Source: Nocardia anaemiae NBRC 100462 (GTDB lineage: Bacteria > Actinomycetota > Actinomycetes > Mycobacteriales > Mycobacteriaceae). Taken from it: a DNA stretch of 64,000 bases. The notes under the pieces are model-generated. The model saw only the letters and a program-made list of their open reading frames with translations. It was not told where the DNA came from and made no database searches. Position numbers and translations under genes: made by a program. Below are positions 44,599-52,826 of this stretch, one piece after another (the first letter of the stretch is position 1; every line of letters begins with the position of its first letter). Where the stretch lies: the NCBI RefSeq assembly GCF_001612725.1, contig NZ_BDAZ01000031.1, positions 62,001 through 126,000 of the forward strand, in the 5' to 3' direction.

Positions 44599-44624
44599 AG
44601 CGTTATTCCCGGTGGCGGGAATAA
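44599..44624. promoter_or_regulatory. Perfect 11-bp inverted repeat
   Basis: CGTTATTCCCG-gtgg-CGGGAATAACG, 5 bp after the HTH gene's stop and 37 bp before the discoidin-like gene. It could be a terminator or an operator for the adjacent HTH protein; its TTCCC/GGGAA core is shared with the palindrome upstream of eccA. Confidence 0.6.
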
Positions 44625-44629
44625 CGTTG

Positions 44630-44983
44630 TCAGCGGTTTTTCTGCTCGGTGACGAAATGTTCTGGCGGCACGTCGAATACCCGCGCCAAGGCGATGATCA
44701 GATCGAGCCGGGGCACCGCGTCACCATGAATGAGCCGATACAGACCCGACTGGGAAACCGGAACATCCGGGTACGCCTGTTCCAGGTGCTGGGCCAGTGA
44801 ATAGAGCGTCAGCGACCGCGTCGACCCGTCCTCGGTCGATACCACCGATTCCGCGATCAATTCCGACAGCCGACTCGAGAAGATCGCTACCGCGGCCTGT
44901 CTCGGGGTCAGTGCCTCCCCACTGTCCTCCTGCACATATTCGCCGTCATTCGGCTGGGAGTCCACAACCACGCTGATAGACAC
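44630..44983 (-). CDS. XRE-type HTH regulator of the ESX locus (EspR-like size and fold)
   Basis: 117 aa. After an acidic N-terminal tail, ALTPRQAAVAIFSSRLSELI, YSLAQHLEQAYPDVPVSQSGLYRLIHGDAVPRLDLIIALARVFDVPPEHF in part gives a clear HTH with a recognition helix at SQSGLYRLIHG. The layout recalls EspR and its paralogues, nucleoid-associated regulators of ESX-1 genes, but it lacks the EspR C-terminal dimerisation region. It is embedded between eccE and two ESX-associated membrane genes, so local regulation is likely. Confidence 0.82.
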   Translation of the reverse strand: MSISVVVDSQPNDGEYVQEDSGEALTPRQAAVAIFSSRLSELIAESVVSTEDGSTRSLTLYSLAQHLEQAYPDVPVSQSGLYRLIHGDAVPRLDLIIALARVFDVPPEHFVTEQKNR

Positions 44984-44996
44984 TACCTGTCTCCCA

Positions 44997-46721
44997 TCAG
45001 CTCATGCGCCGAACGTCCGGCCCTGGCGTGGCACCATTGCCACCCGCGGTAATCGCGGGTTGTTCGGCGGCGGAATCGAAATAGCGGGTTTCACCGCGCG
45101 GCTCGATCAAATCGACACGCACGGTCCGCATCGGAATGCTGACATCCACCGCGGTCGCGCTGACCTGGTTGATTGCCAGATCGACCGACCGCCGCCGTGG
45201 CCCACCTGGCTCGCTGATGGTCACAGTGGTTTGCGCGGCCGATACCTGCGGCGGCAGATTGTCGAAGACCGTGATCGTAGCCGATGACGGCGGCGGACCT
45301 GAACCGGCTTGTCCGGCAGCGGCATTCGCGGCACCAGCCTCCGGAGCCAGCCGCAGCGATTCCGGATCACCGACCGCGGCGACCAACTGCCACCAGCGGT
45401 GCGGGCGCACCGAATGGACCTCGACATCCGCGCCTACCACCATGGCGCGCAAGACGATCTGCTGTGCCACCGGTAGGTCGGCGTGCACGTCGATGGTGCG
45501 CCTGCGCGGGTTGTAGCGGGCCGGATCGAACAGCGGCAGCGCCAGGGTATGACGCGGCTGACCACTGATGGAACCGAGAATCTGACCATTGGGACCGATC
45601 GCGATGGTGAGATCCGCCAACAACTCCTCGGGGCCGATATCGCGGCCCGAATCGTCGACGGGCACCGCGCGGATAGAGGTCCCGGTCGGCATCGTGGCCA
45701 GCAACGCGATCGCCTGCCTGCCGGTCAATCGACGCAAATAGTCCGGTGGCTCGGTCGTGACCGGTGGACCGATATACCGCGCGAGCGCGCGCGGCCCGGT
45801 CGTGGCATCGGTGAGGCTCACCACCAACGTTGTCCGGCCGCGGTTCCACGACCAGCAATCGTCCAGACCGGCGCCGTCCATCCGCGTCCAGTCGATCAGG
45901 AAACTGGTCACGCAGCGACCAGGTACCGAGGTCTCCATACAAGTCCAGGTCTCCCGCAGATCGCCGAGTTCGACACCGGCGTGTAGCACCCTGGTGGCCT
46001 CCTGCATCGCCGCCGCAGGCAGCGCGTGCGCGGCGATACCGCGTTCCCGCAATCGGCCCGCGATGCGGTGCGCCGCGGTGGCCAACGCTCTGGGCGCGAC
46101 CATCGAGACCAGACCGCGCCGCTGCAGCAGATCCAGGTTCCGCTCCATATCCAGTCGGACGACCAACCAGGTGAGGCGATGGCCGACCACCGGATGGGAA
46201 CCGATCAGCTGGTCATAGAGCATGCTGTAGTTACCGGTCGGACGAACCCGCTGACCAGTTGTCACGATATCAATATCGACCGCGAGGCCGAATTGATCGA
46301 GCAGGCCGACCAGTGCGTCGACCGGGACGGTGTCCTCGGTGTAGATGGATTTCTCCGCGATGACCGTCGGCAGGTCGAGGTTGGGGGCGAGCTGGATCAT
46401 CGCCGTGAGCACGGTGCCCTCGGAGCGAATACCACAGACCCCGGGCGGCACCTCGATATCGACCACATTCGCCGGACCGGCGAGCGCTTGGGCTCTGGAG
46501 GCCCTGCCGAATCGGTAGTCGGCCCAGTCGAGCAGCCATCGACTCGTCGTGCGGCCGTTAACCTCGACCGCCACGGTCACCAGCAGCACGGTGATCACCG
46601 CCGCGCTCGCCCACATCGGGGTGTGCGACCACAGCCCGGTTACCACCAGGCTGCCGCCGATTACGGCGACGGCGAACGGACCACGTTCGACACCGCCTAC
46701 CCGAACACTCGGAAGGCTCAC
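44997..46721 (-). CDS. eccE: Type VII secretion protein EccE
   Basis: 574 aa. Two N-terminal membrane helices (about 15-50) precede a large domain, as in EccE. Its start overlaps the mycP stop by 4 bp, placing it at the end of the conserved eccD-mycP-eccE run. EccE sits at the periphery of the ESX membrane complex, in contact with the mycosin and EccB/EccC. The C-terminal tail is Pro/Gly/Ala-rich. Confidence 0.92.
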   Translation of the reverse strand: MSLPSVRVGGVERGPFAVAVIGGSLVVTGLWSHTPMWASAAVITVLLVTVAVEVNGRTTSRWLLDWADYRFGRASRAQALAGPANVVDIEVPPGVCGIRSEGTVLTAMIQLAPNLDLPTVIAEKSIYTEDTVPVDALVGLLDQFGLAVDIDIVTTGQRVRPTGNYSMLYDQLIGSHPVVGHRLTWLVVRLDMERNLDLLQRRGLVSMVAPRALATAAHRIAGRLRERGIAAHALPAAAMQEATRVLHAGVELGDLRETWTCMETSVPGRCVTSFLIDWTRMDGAGLDDCWSWNRGRTTLVVSLTDATTGPRALARYIGPPVTTEPPDYLRRLTGRQAIALLATMPTGTSIRAVPVDDSGRDIGPEELLADLTIAIGPNGQILGSISGQPRHTLALPLFDPARYNPRRRTIDVHADLPVAQQIVLRAMVVGADVEVHSVRPHRWWQLVAAVGDPESLRLAPEAGAANAAAGQAGSGPPPSSATITVFDNLPPQVSAAQTTVTISEPGGPRRRSVDLAINQVSATAVDVSIPMRTVRVDLIEPRGETRYFDSAAEQPAITAGGNGATPGPDVRRMS

Positions 46722-48067
46722 CGCCGCCTCCGGACCGCGGAGCTCGCGTAGGTGGCGCCGAGCCCGAGCAGCACGGCGGCGATGATGACGACGGCGGCCG
46801 CGAACGGCGGACGACGATCCTTGGCCCGCGGCGGATCCGGTATGACCAGAACCGACGACCGGTACAACCCGATCGGCGGCTTGGGCGCGGTGCGGTAGCT
46901 GAGCGCGGTGAGCGGATCGATGACACCGGCGCCGATGACGTTATCGATACCGCGCGCTGGCGCGTGCGCGCTCGCGGTCAGCCGGGCCATGATCTCGGCC
47001 GGGGTTTCGTTGGGGAATCGGGAACGCAGCAGGGCCGCCACCCCGCTGACATAGGCCGCCGCGAAGGACGCGCCACCGACCGGCACCAATTTGCCGGGTT
47101 CACCGACACCATTGATCAGGCCATCGCCACCGGGACCGATCGATTCGATCGCGGTCCCCGGAGCACCGACCGAAACCCATGGGCCCGTCAGCGAATCGGA
47201 CATGGTGGCACCGGTGGCGGTGGTGAAGCCCACCGTCAGCACGTCCGTCCCGAACCATCCCGGCGCGGATACGGTCTTCACATCGCGCCAGTTCCTCGGG
47301 TCGCTCGGCCGGGTCGGATCAATATCCGGATTCTGATCACAGCCACCGGAGGCACTGCCGGCACCCGCGACGATCATCGAGCCTCGCACATGTACGGCGT
47401 AGCCGATCGCCACCGACAGTATCGACTGATCCACCGCGAGTCCCACTGGAACGCAGACCGGCAGCGCCACCGTGATCACACCGGCGCCCAGATTCGCCGC
47501 ATGCACGATCGCCCGCGACAGCGTCCGGATATCCATCGAGAGTTTTTGCGCCGCATCGTTATTCGGGCGCTCTGGACTGAAGGCGCCGGAGCGGTACCGA
47601 ATGGAAATGATCCTGGCGTCCGGTGCGACTCCGGTGAATCCATCTGTGGGACCGGATGCGGCGCCGATGATTCCGGCGACCAGGGTGCCGTGCGCATCGC
47701 AGTCCGACAGACCGTCACCGCCAGCCTGAATATAGTCACCGCCGCCGACAAGACCGGGCAGGCGGCTGTTGGGCGTGACGCCGGTGTCGAGCACTGCGAC
47801 GGTCACCCCGGCACCCCGGCTCAGGGCCCGGGCGTTCGGCAGATCCAATGCCAACTCCGACGGCGGCGTGCGCGTCAGATCGCTGTCCCTCAGAACGCCG
47901 GTCGCCAAGCAGCCGTTGTCCTGCTTCATCGGCAACTCCGGGCCGGGCGGATCATCCGCGGGCGCGCCGATGACCACCTGCGGCGGCTCCACCGCCAATG
48001 CCGGTGCGGCGGAGGCGATCAGCGCGAATCCCACCAGCACCGCGACCGCGGTCGCGCCGATTCGCAT
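46718..48067 (-). CDS. mycP: Type VII secretion-associated serine protease, mycosin
   Basis: 449 aa from the ATG at 48067. Signal peptide at 1-25, subtilase triad D94 (VAVLDTGV), H126 (DAHGTLVAG) and S334 (GGASFAAAYVSG), and a C-terminal membrane anchor (about 420-440). Mycosins stabilise the ESX membrane complex and process substrates at the periplasmic face. The segment that normally carries the oxyanion-hole Asn reads VAGAGSASGG, so that Asn appears to be missing. The gene overlaps eccD by 1 bp and eccE by 4 bp. Confidence 0.94.
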   Translation of the reverse strand: MRIGATAVAVLVGFALIASAAPALAVEPPQVVIGAPADDPPGPELPMKQDNGCLATGVLRDSDLTRTPPSELALDLPNARALSRGAGVTVAVLDTGVTPNSRLPGLVGGGDYIQAGGDGLSDCDAHGTLVAGIIGAASGPTDGFTGVAPDARIISIRYRSGAFSPERPNNDAAQKLSMDIRTLSRAIVHAANLGAGVITVALPVCVPVGLAVDQSILSVAIGYAVHVRGSMIVAGAGSASGGCDQNPDIDPTRPSDPRNWRDVKTVSAPGWFGTDVLTVGFTTATGATMSDSLTGPWVSVGAPGTAIESIGPGGDGLINGVGEPGKLVPVGGASFAAAYVSGVAALLRSRFPNETPAEIMARLTASAHAPARGIDNVIGAGVIDPLTALSYRTAPKPPIGLYRSSVLVIPDPPRAKDRRPPFAAAVVIIAAVLLGLGATYASSAVRRRR

Positions 48068-49599
48068 CAGATCGCCCGCATCGCGGTGTAGATGCCCATG
48101 ATCCAGCAAGCGATGATCGGGATCACCAGAATGAGCGCGTACTCCACCAGGTCGATCATCCGGCGCGTAACCGGCGAGAGCCGCCGACCCGGCAACCGCA
48201 CCGCAGCGACGCATGCCGCAGCGGCGGCCATGCCGACCACGAAGACGACGACCAGCCGAGCCGGGGCTGTCTCGTACGCGATGACCAGCACCAAGCCAAC
48301 GCCTACCACGGTGATCGCCGATGCGACGACGAGCGCGATGGCCTGTACCCGGTCCGGGAACCAACGCGCGCGCAGGGACAGCAGACCGCCGATCGCGACG
48401 GCGAGCACGATTTCCCGAATACCACCGGGGCTCACGGCAGCCGACAGCACGGCAGCGCCCGCGAGAAGTGTCGACGTCGCGGCGATGAGCCCTCGCAGAC
48501 TCGTGACCGCCAGTCGGGCCCGGCCCTCGATACCGGCCCCGGCCTGCTCCCGCTGCCGCTCGGTATCCTCGGCGGAATCGAGTTCGGCGTCATCGCGCGC
48601 GGATTCGGCGTCGAAAATATCGGTCAGCGTGGCTGGATTGACCTCGTTGCCGGGGTCCGGCAGATCCGGTGGTCGAATCCGGGCGACCACGACCGCGAGA
48701 CGTGGTGCGGCGGTGAGCAGTATGAGTCCGAGAAGTACCGCGCCCCCGGATATCTGGCGCACCGACAGATCCAGATAGGTCAGTGGAATCGCCGCGGCAG
48801 CGACAGTCACGCCGAGCACGGTAACCGCCATCAACGTCGCGATCCCGAGTTTGGTCACGCGCATCATGGCCGCGGCCGCGACAGCGGCGACCACCGAACC
48901 CGCGGCCAAATTGGCCGCGGCGAACGGACCCGGCTCACCATAGGCCGGTGGCACCAGCATCGCGCCGCCCGCGAACAACAGCGGAATCGAGGACAACGCC
49001 AACCCGAGGCTGATCCGCGGCGCGAAATTGCGCTGTCGCGCTTGCACCGCGCCACCCCAGCACACCGCCCCGAGCAGTAGCGCGGGCAGCGCGTACCACC
49101 AGATCGAGCCGGACTCTGTCCACGACAACGACAACATCGCCGCGATGGCGACCGCACCGACACCCAGCGTGGTAAGGCCGACAACGGCGGCGGTCTCCGC
49201 ATCGAATTCGGCGAATTCGCGCTCGTTGATCAGGGCGAGGGCATCGGTGATGTCCTCCACGACCGGCGTGAAGACCTCCGCGGATTCGACCGCGGCCAAC
49301 ATCAGCACGGTGCCGTCGACGACATCGTGGTCGGCGAGGCTGCGCCAGCGCGGCATCGGCGCTTCGCCCGGTCGAGCCAGGCTCCACTGTCCGGTCGGCG
49401 GGGTGAAATCGACGGTTTCGTCGTCGATGGCGTTGGCCAGCACGGTGAGCAGATCATCGATGAAGGTCTCGATGGTGAATTTGGTCGGCACCACGACATC
49501 GACCTGATAGCTGGACACCAGGACCGCCATCCGGGCCCGCGCCACCTCGGCGGATGCCGCGGGTGCCGCTCCCGGCGGCGAAGCAACGGCAGTACTCAT
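48067..49599 (-). CDS. eccD: Type VII secretion integral membrane protein EccD
   Basis: 510 aa. The start is taken at the ATG at 49599, which overlaps the upstream stop by 4 bp. An N-terminal ubiquitin-like domain (about 20-115, VVVPTKFTIETFIDDLL) is followed by about 11 transmembrane helices, with a charged Asp/Glu-rich cytosolic loop near residue 340. EccD dimers form the membrane ring of the secretion channel. Confidence 0.94.
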   Translation of the reverse strand: MSTAVASPPGAAPAASAEVARARMAVLVSSYQVDVVVPTKFTIETFIDDLLTVLANAIDDETVDFTPPTGQWSLARPGEAPMPRWRSLADHDVVDGTVLMLAAVESAEVFTPVVEDITDALALINEREFAEFDAETAAVVGLTTLGVGAVAIAAMLSLSWTESGSIWWYALPALLLGAVCWGGAVQARQRNFAPRISLGLALSSIPLLFAGGAMLVPPAYGEPGPFAAANLAAGSVVAAVAAAAMMRVTKLGIATLMAVTVLGVTVAAAAIPLTYLDLSVRQISGGAVLLGLILLTAAPRLAVVVARIRPPDLPDPGNEVNPATLTDIFDAESARDDAELDSAEDTERQREQAGAGIEGRARLAVTSLRGLIAATSTLLAGAAVLSAAVSPGGIREIVLAVAIGGLLSLRARWFPDRVQAIALVVASAITVVGVGLVLVIAYETAPARLVVVFVVGMAAAAACVAAVRLPGRRLSPVTRRMIDLVEYALILVIPIIACWIMGIYTAMRAI

Positions 49600-51113
49600 C
49601 GCCACCCTCCGGCGGACCGGCCGCCGCCACCAACATAATTCGGGAATCCATCGGCAAACCCGGCCGCGAGTTCTTCGAACGCGAGCAGGGTTTCCTTCTC
49701 CACCAGGCGCAGATCGATTTCGCCGCCCTCGGCCAAGTGGTCGTCGAAGGGCAGGATGCAGGTCGGGCGCTGGCCGGTAGCGAACAACTTCTCGATCGCC
49801 GCGACATCGACGACCGGCTTAGATGGTTGCTGATGCACGATCGACACAACCGATTTGGCGATCAGATGCTGCATACCGTGCGAACTCAGCCAATTCAACG
49901 TGGCCACCGCACCTTTCACCCCACCGACGGTGGGCGGGGTGACCACCACGACGGCGTCGCTGGTCTTCAGCACGCTGAGTGTCACCGAATCCAACACGCC
50001 GGTACCGCAATCGACGAGCAGCAGATTGAAGTGGCGGCGCAAAACCTCGACCGCCGTAGCGTATTCGCGACCCGAAAGGGCCTCATTGGCCTCGATGGTC
50101 CACGGCGAGGCGATGACGGCGAGATCGGCCGAATTGATCGACATGAACGATTGCACCGTCGAGAAGGCCTCGAGATTCGAAGCCTGCGCGAGATCGCGCA
50201 AGGTCAGGCCATACGGGTGCGGAGCGGTACGGGTGGGCAGATCGCCGAAGTCCGGATTCGCGTCGACGGCAACGACCCGGTCCGGGCGCAGCGCCGCGAA
50301 GGTCGAGCCGAGCGTCGCGGCGGTGGTGGTGCGGCCGACGCCGCCCTTCACGCTGATCACCGCGATCTGGTACGGGGTGTTGAGCTGGGTCCGGATTCGG
50401 GCGCGCCGATCCTCGGCGCGCTGCTCGGCGGGTGAGAGGCCGAGCCGGAACCCGACCTTGTTCAGTGCACCGCGTACGCCCGTGCTGGACTGCAGCTTGG
50501 CGCGATTGGCCGCCGAGATATCGGCCAACAGATCCATCGAGGTCAGTGCCGCGGGCAGCACCTCGACCTGCGGTGCCGCCGTGCGATCGATGCGATCGGG
50601 CACCCAGTTCGCCGCCTGAGCGGGTTGCCATGGGGTATCGACGGATTCGGCGCCGGATCTTTCCGCGCTGGGTCCGGTACCGCCGCTGGATGTATTCGCC
50701 GAATTCGACGCGGTGTGGGTAATCCGAGCCGTAGCGGGCTCGGCTCCGGCGTGGGCCGCCCATGTCTCGGGTGCCGAAGGTGTCGCGGCCACGTAGTTCT
50801 CGCGCGGCGAATCCGCCGTCGCCGCAGCCACGTTCGGCGCAGTCGGATGTGGTCCTGTCGGGTGCGCCACGGCAGCTTCCGGCGCGGTCGTGCTCCGCGG
50901 TGGCGCCGGACGCTCCGCCGCGGGCTGCGGCACCGACTGACCGGGCGCACCGATCACCGGTTCGCTGAAGCTTGGGTTCGGGCGAGCCGGGGCGCTGCCA
51001 GCGGGCGCGCCGCTTTCCGGCTCCTGCTCTGCCTGCATGAAAAAGGCGTCGTAGCCGCCCTTGTGTCGGACGGACTCGGCCGGATGACCATTAGTACTCG
51101 GCGCTCGGCTCAT
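49596..51113 (-). CDS. MinD/ParA-like ATPase, EspI-like
   Basis: 505 aa from the ATG at 51113. The first half is a disordered Pro/Ala/Thr-rich region; the second (about 245-500) is a MinD-type P-loop ATPase with IAVISVKGGVGRTTTAATLG, VVAVDANPDFGDL and LLLVDCGTGV. The deviant Walker A has Arg where the signature Lys usually precedes the Thr. Proteins of this build (EspI in ESX-1) modulate secretion, and EspI responds to ATP level in mycobacteria. Its place between espG and eccD is not found in mycobacterial ESX-3. Confidence 0.88.
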   Translation of the reverse strand: MSRAPSTNGHPAESVRHKGGYDAFFMQAEQEPESGAPAGSAPARPNPSFSEPVIGAPGQSVPQPAAERPAPPRSTTAPEAAVAHPTGPHPTAPNVAAATADSPRENYVAATPSAPETWAAHAGAEPATARITHTASNSANTSSGGTGPSAERSGAESVDTPWQPAQAANWVPDRIDRTAAPQVEVLPAALTSMDLLADISAANRAKLQSSTGVRGALNKVGFRLGLSPAEQRAEDRRARIRTQLNTPYQIAVISVKGGVGRTTTAATLGSTFAALRPDRVVAVDANPDFGDLPTRTAPHPYGLTLRDLAQASNLEAFSTVQSFMSINSADLAVIASPWTIEANEALSGREYATAVEVLRRHFNLLLVDCGTGVLDSVTLSVLKTSDAVVVVTPPTVGGVKGAVATLNWLSSHGMQHLIAKSVVSIVHQQPSKPVVDVAAIEKLFATGQRPTCILPFDDHLAEGGEIDLRLVEKETLLAFEELAAGFADGFPNYVGGGGRSAGGWR

Positions 51114-51147
51114 ATCTGTCGTCCTCTCCAAAAACCCATCGGGACGT

Positions 51148-51993
51148 TCAACCGATCCGGCTGGTATCGAACCAACTTCGGTCCGGCAACAGCTCGACCA
51201 GTCCCACGATCGCGGCGTGCATCGCCGCATCGTCGCCGGGTGCGTATGTCGATCGGACTTCCCCGTCCATCGCCACACTCGGCGTCACAATGATGCGCCC
51301 CGACAGCGTATCCAGCACACTCACACCGTACTTCGGCTTCAGCTCAACTCCGTCCTGGTGTTGCACCACCGCCACTTCCGCGCGCCGGACTACCTCGCCG
51401 AGCGCTCGACCGAGCACCCCCGCGGTGCGCGGCTGCGCGCCCAACTCCAGCAGTGCCTGCCGTCGTCCGTCCTCGTCGTCGGGCACCTCGGCAAGATCTT
51501 GCTGCGCTGCGGTCATCGGCTCGAAACTCAGCGCCGGAGCATCCCCCAACGCCGCCGCCACCGCCGCAGACACCGAATCCAACTGCCGTTCCTGCTGGTA
51601 CACCGCCTGGATGACGACCTCGTCGTCATAGCGCACCGCCAGCACATGGGTATCGCCGCGACGCACCAACGACATGCGCAGCATGCCCTTTTGTTCGCCA
51701 TCCAGGCCGGTGGCCAGCACGAGCGCCATCAGTTCCACATCCGGGCGGTACAGGCACTGCAACCAGTGCTCCACCCTCGGATGCACGCGGTCGCCGTCGA
51801 TGATGCCCACCTCGGTGAGCTGTTCGGCGACGACAGCGCGCACCCGCTCCAGGTCGTCGATATCGAAAATATTCGGCATCAACGCCAGGATCGGGGGGTA
51901 GGAATCGATGCCGGCCATGTCTTGCAACAGCAGCGCGGCATCGACATTCAGATCGACTGCTACCGGATCGTTTGCCACACCTTCCTCTAACAC
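51148..51993 (-). CDS. espG: ESX secretion chaperone EspG
   Basis: 281 aa. The start is the GTG at 51993 because AGAGGA lies 7 bp upstream; a longer frame would reach nearly to the esx stop without such a site. Features: VDLNVDAALLLQDMAGIDSYPPILALMPNIF in part, the long beta-rich middle and DTLSGRIIVTPS at the end, as in the EspG/ESAT-6-secretion accessory family. EspG binds PE-PPE pairs in the cytosol, shields the hydrophobic PPE tip and delivers them to EccC; a PE-PPE pair is encoded a little upstream. Confidence 0.88.
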   Translation of the reverse strand: MLEEGVANDPVAVDLNVDAALLLQDMAGIDSYPPILALMPNIFDIDDLERVRAVVAEQLTEVGIIDGDRVHPRVEHWLQCLYRPDVELMALVLATGLDGEQKGMLRMSLVRRGDTHVLAVRYDDEVVIQAVYQQERQLDSVSAAVAAALGDAPALSFEPMTAAQQDLAEVPDDEDGRRQALLELGAQPRTAGVLGRALGEVVRRAEVAVVQHQDGVELKPKYGVSVLDTLSGRIIVTPSVAMDGEVRSTYAPGDDAAMHAAIVGLVELLPDRSWFDTSRIG

Positions 51994-52062
51994 ATTGTCA
52001 TCCTCTGCTTGCCGTCCGCGCCAGTTATCGAAGCCAGCGACGGACGGGTGCTGCACGATGAA

Positions 52063-52362
52063 CTAGATGTTCATAGCGAGGAACCTGCTGCCCTGGTCCT
52101 TGTCGGTTATCTGCATCGTGCCGACCGCTTTCTGCACCGCAACCTTCAAGGTCTCGAGAGATGCGCGGTATTCATCGATCAGTCCCATCAGCTTATCGAT
52201 CTGCGGGTTCCAACCTTGCTCGGCTGCTTCACCAGTGAAGCTGTGCTTGAGATTGTCCTTCAGGTTCGTCAAGGCATCGTTGTTCCCCTGAATGTTGGTC
52301 ACAATCTGCCCGAAGGTCAGGGTGTGTGTGTCTACTGCTTTATAGTCGTATGCGATACCCAT
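52063..52362 (-). CDS. WXG100-family protein, EsxA/EsxH-like
   Basis: 99 aa, the standard length. It has a helix-turn-helix hairpin with an unusual turn: the position of W-x-G reads S-F-T-G-E, with Phe instead of Trp, and a Trp appears seven residues later. Its partner is encoded 50 bp upstream. Secreted as a heterodimer by the ESX channel. No clear C-terminal YxxxD/E export signal is visible in it. Confidence 0.88.
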   Translation of the reverse strand: MGIAYDYKAVDTHTLTFGQIVTNIQGNNDALTNLKDNLKHSFTGEAAEQGWNPQIDKLMGLIDEYRASLETLKVAVQKAVGTMQITDKDQGSRFLAMNI

Positions 52363-52412
52363 TGTCGATCTACCTTTCTAGAGCGGTTTTCTTCAGAAGT
52401 GTCGGCAAAAAG

Positions 52413-52781
52413 TCACCACTTGAGGCTGACATTGCCTGCATGCATATCGTTCTGAATGCTGTTGACGCCATCGAGGCCATAGGCAGTCGCGTGCTGCACG
52501 TGAGCCGCAGCTTCCATATCGGACGCATCGACTTTGACACCAGTGTTCAGCAGCTCGTTGAGGATGTCCTGCAATTTCTGGGCGAGGTTATTGCCTTTTT
52601 CCCACGCGTTTTGCATCGCCTGCTGAATCGCCACACCACCGCCAGGGCTCTTGACCGCGGCCTGCAATTCGTTCTGCACGGCGAGAAGAGCCTTCATATA
52701 GCCCTCGTGATTACCTTGCAGTCCCAGCCCGGTCTTGGCAGTGGGGATCAAAACCTCCGGATCGGCATTAAGTCCTTGCAT
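52413..52781 (-). CDS. WXG100-family protein, EsxB/EsxG-like
   Basis: 122 aa, slightly long for the family. Two amphipathic helices flank a turn that reads K-S-P-G-G-G, with no W-x-G at all. Near the C-terminus Y-G-L-D-G resembles but does not match YxxxD. First gene of the esx pair, downstream of PE-PPE as in ESX-3 and ESX-5 layouts. It is probably the partner carrying the export signal, though this is uncertain. Confidence 0.85.
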   Translation of the reverse strand: MQGLNADPEVLIPTAKTGLGLQGNHEGYMKALLAVQNELQAAVKSPGGGVAIQQAMQNAWEKGNNLAQKLQDILNELLNTGVKVDASDMEAAAHVQHATAYGLDGVNSIQNDMHAGNVSLKW

Positions 52782-52826
52782 TTTATATCCCTTTCCCTAA
52801 TGAATTACACATGACCTCGGTGCGAT

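Noticed and set aside
51994..52056. Longer EspG start at 52056.
   Set aside because: No ribosome site precedes it, whereas AGAGGA is placed correctly before the GTG at 51993.
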